Source: Deltaproteobacteria bacterium (GTDB lineage: Bacteria; Bdellovibrionota; Bdellovibrionia; Bdellovibrionales; Bdellovibrionaceae). From it: a stretch of DNA of 64,000 nt. The stretch lies in assembly GCA_017302835.1 (NCBI GenBank), contig JAFLCC010000008.1:62001-126000 (forward strand). The letters are read 5' to 3'. The notes beneath the pieces were generated by a model. It was not told the origin of the DNA, searched no databases, and saw only the letters and a list, made by a program, of their open reading frames with translations. Shown piece by piece: positions 62,608 to 64,000 of this stretch. How positions within the stretch are numbered: position 1 is the stretch's first letter; the number at the start of each line of letters is the position of its first letter. Both the position numbers and the translations under genes were made by a program.

Positions 62608-63099
62608 ATGAAATTGGTTTTTGGATTGTTTTTTATTATAAGCATTGTTGTTGAAGTCTGTTTCGCGAAAGAAGTGGTTTTTATCACCGTTCTTAAAGGA
62701 AAAATTTTAAAAGAAAATAACTCGCAAAGCGAAGCTTTGGAAGAGCTGGCCAGAGGAGATTCCATGGAGATTATCAAAATGGAAGGTGCTTGGTATCACG
62801 TTAACTATAAGGGAAAAACGGGTTGGATTGCCAAACTTTTCACTTCTAAATCGCCGCCGTTAAAAAATTCAGATATTAACAATTTAAAAAAAATAGATTC
62901 AGATAAAGTGGGCAGAGTTCGTTTAAATTACGAAAATAAAGGCGCTGCCAGGGGTTTAACAGACGCAACAACTAAATTGAGTCGAAATGGGTATGAAGAC
63001 AACCAAAAATTATTTGAAGGAATTCAGTCCATAGAAAACCAAAATTTCAGCAAAGATGATATTCTTAATTTTCAAAATGAGGGAAAATTAAAACAATGA
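62608..63099 (+). CDS. Exported SH3b-domain protein
   Basis: This 163-residue protein has a signal peptide (about 1-21, ending CFAK) and a bacterial SH3 domain (about 25-85, with GDSMEIIKMEGAWYHVNYKGKTGWIAKLF), which usually binds cell-wall material. GAGGA precedes the ATG. Its stop overlaps the M48 protease ATG (63096-63099), so the two products are coupled and probably act together in the periplasm. Confidence 0.8.
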   Translation: MKLVFGLFFIISIVVEVCFAKEVVFITVLKGKILKENNSQSEALEELARGDSMEIIKMEGAWYHVNYKGKTGWIAKLFTSKSPPLKNSDINNLKKIDSDKVGRVRLNYENKGAARGLTDATTKLSRNGYEDNQKLFEGIQSIENQNFSKDDILNFQNEGKLKQ

Positions 63100-63977
63100 A
63101 GAAATTCACATTACTTTTAATTCTTGGCTTTCTGTCGATAGTCTTAATGGATTGTCAGTCAAATACAAAAAATCAAAGCGGTTCAGCTGCTAAACGGAAA
63201 ACCTTGTCCAACCCGATGGAGGACAAATCTTTAAAAAACCAAATAGAGCAGGAACTTCAAGAAGAGCAACTACTTGGGAAGCTCTTATTAGAAAATTTCA
63301 TCAAAGACTATGGAAATTTTAATTCAGACAAACCCTTAAACAAATACATTCAATTGTCTGGAAATAATATCTCTTATCAGTTTGGTAGAAGTGAAATCGT
63401 TTTTAAGTTCGGGATTTTGAATACGATGGAAGTGAATGCCTATTCCTTACCCGGAGGGTACGTGCTCTTAACAAGGGGTCTGTTAGAAAAAATTAAAAAT
63501 GAAAGTGAATTAGCTGCGGTTATGGGACATGAAGTCGCCCATATCAACCAAAAGCATATTTTTAAAACAGTTCGAAAAGACAGGCAAATTGGTTTTGCTG
63601 AAACATTGACTTCCATTTTGTCCATGGGAAAGGCGAGCCTGAGCAGCGCGATGTCTCAAGCCATTGGTGAAAGTGTTCAGCTGTTAACAAAAACGGGGTT
63701 AAACAGAGAACAAGAGTTTGAAGCGGACGAGTATGGTGTGTCGTTTGCCAGTCAAGCTGGATATGATCCACGTGATTACATTAATCTTTTAAATAGACTT
63801 AAAACTAAATCCGATACGACCAACTTAAAAAATACACACCCACCTTTTGACATGAGAGTCTCAAAAATTGAAGCGATGATAAAGTCAAATTCGATTTCGA
63901 CTGAATTGAGATGGGATAAAAGCTCGCTTGATGAACGATTTTCTTTGAATTTCAAAAATTTAACTAAAATGGAATAG
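63096..63977 (+). CDS. M48 zinc metalloprotease lipoprotein
   Basis: This 293-residue lipoprotein (lipobox LMDC, Cys about 20) has an M48 peptidase domain with the zinc motif MGHEVAHINQKH (HExxH) and the third ligand in EFEADEYGV. The Ser/Gln-rich linker after the lipid anchor is followed by the catalytic domain. Periplasmic M48 lipoproteins such as LoiP and BepA take part in envelope quality control. Translationally coupled to the SH3b protein. Confidence 0.9.
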   Translation: MKKFTLLLILGFLSIVLMDCQSNTKNQSGSAAKRKTLSNPMEDKSLKNQIEQELQEEQLLGKLLLENFIKDYGNFNSDKPLNKYIQLSGNNISYQFGRSEIVFKFGILNTMEVNAYSLPGGYVLLTRGLLEKIKNESELAAVMGHEVAHINQKHIFKTVRKDRQIGFAETLTSILSMGKASLSSAMSQAIGESVQLLTKTGLNREQEFEADEYGVSFASQAGYDPRDYINLLNRLKTKSDTTNLKNTHPPFDMRVSKIEAMIKSNSISTELRWDKSSLDERFSLNFKNLTKME

Positions 63978-63981
63978 GTTG

Positions 63982-64000
63982 ATGATAAAAAAAAATATTA
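63982..64000 (+). CDS. Possible start of a further gene (cut by the window edge)
   Basis: After the M48 stop at 63975-63977, an ATG at 63982 opens a frame beginning MIKKNI that runs off the window. An AGG overlaps the stop codon upstream. Only six residues are visible, so whether this is a real gene cannot be decided here. Confidence 0.3.

Noticed and set aside
1-64000. CRISPR arrays, insertion sequences, rRNA and tRNA genes
   Set aside because: I looked for regularly spaced repeats, transposase motifs and tRNA-like ends and saw none that could be supported.

Overview
The window is an AT-rich (roughly mid-30s % GC by eye), densely coded piece of chromosome from a Gram-negative, flagellated bacterium. 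Outer-membrane and lipoprotein machinery (Lgt, LspA, many lipobox proteins), FtsEX-EnvC, a flagellin, many secreted proteases, c-di-GMP and cyclic-nucleotide signalling and sigma-54 activators together suggest a member of the Bdellovibrionota (a predatory or related lineage). This assignment is an inference from gene content; no rRNA or tRNA gene lies in the window.

Layout. 1-271 is the tail of an FG-GAP-like protein. 386-4368 is a cell-envelope operon (ftsE, ftsX, envC-like, ctpA). 4749-5582 is flagellin with its own terminator, facing trigger factor (5699-7015). 7112-11398 holds two separate ArsA-type ATPases, a TPR-like lipoprotein and a glutamate-cysteine ligase. 11580-14817 holds a secreted papain-like protease, a small membrane-anchored protein of an unnamed family and a degenerate GDPD-like protein. 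14998-20874 is a complete suf operon headed by an IscR-like regulator. 22394-33048 holds arginine decarboxylase and agmatinase (putrescine synthesis, not adjacent), a GGDEF response regulator, a PilZ protein, a metal transporter, trmB, trxB and other housekeeping genes. 33040-38326 runs mostly on the minus strand (OsmC, PfkA, HU, YacG, a lipoprotein, an outer-membrane protein, an MBL hydrolase). 39385-40650 pairs a matrixin-type lipoprotein protease with a second member of the same unnamed family seen beside the papain-like protease.

40788-45854 is the most distinctive region. A SPASM radical SAM enzyme of the peptide-maturase type is followed by two tiny ORFs joined by an ATGA overlap; the second ends in a Gly-Gly then a single-Cys tail. 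A CHASE2 sensor kinase and a sigma-54 response regulator follow. It reads as a modified-peptide (RiPP-like) locus joined to a two-component system. 46061-52496 holds ileS, lspA and lgt plus a cyclic-nucleotide-domain/ATPase fusion. 52455-53998 is a DUF234-type ATPase preceded by a nested inverted-repeat array. The remainder holds an animal-type alpha-amylase, a class I amidotransferase, RecD2, a CHASE2 adenylate cyclase and an SH3b plus M48 protease pair.

Three genes (ftsE, the GGDEF regulator and agmatinase) have a -10-like hexamer exactly 6 nt before their ATG and no well-placed Shine-Dalgarno, which suggests leaderless transcripts. Several genes use TTG starts with good ribosome binding sites.
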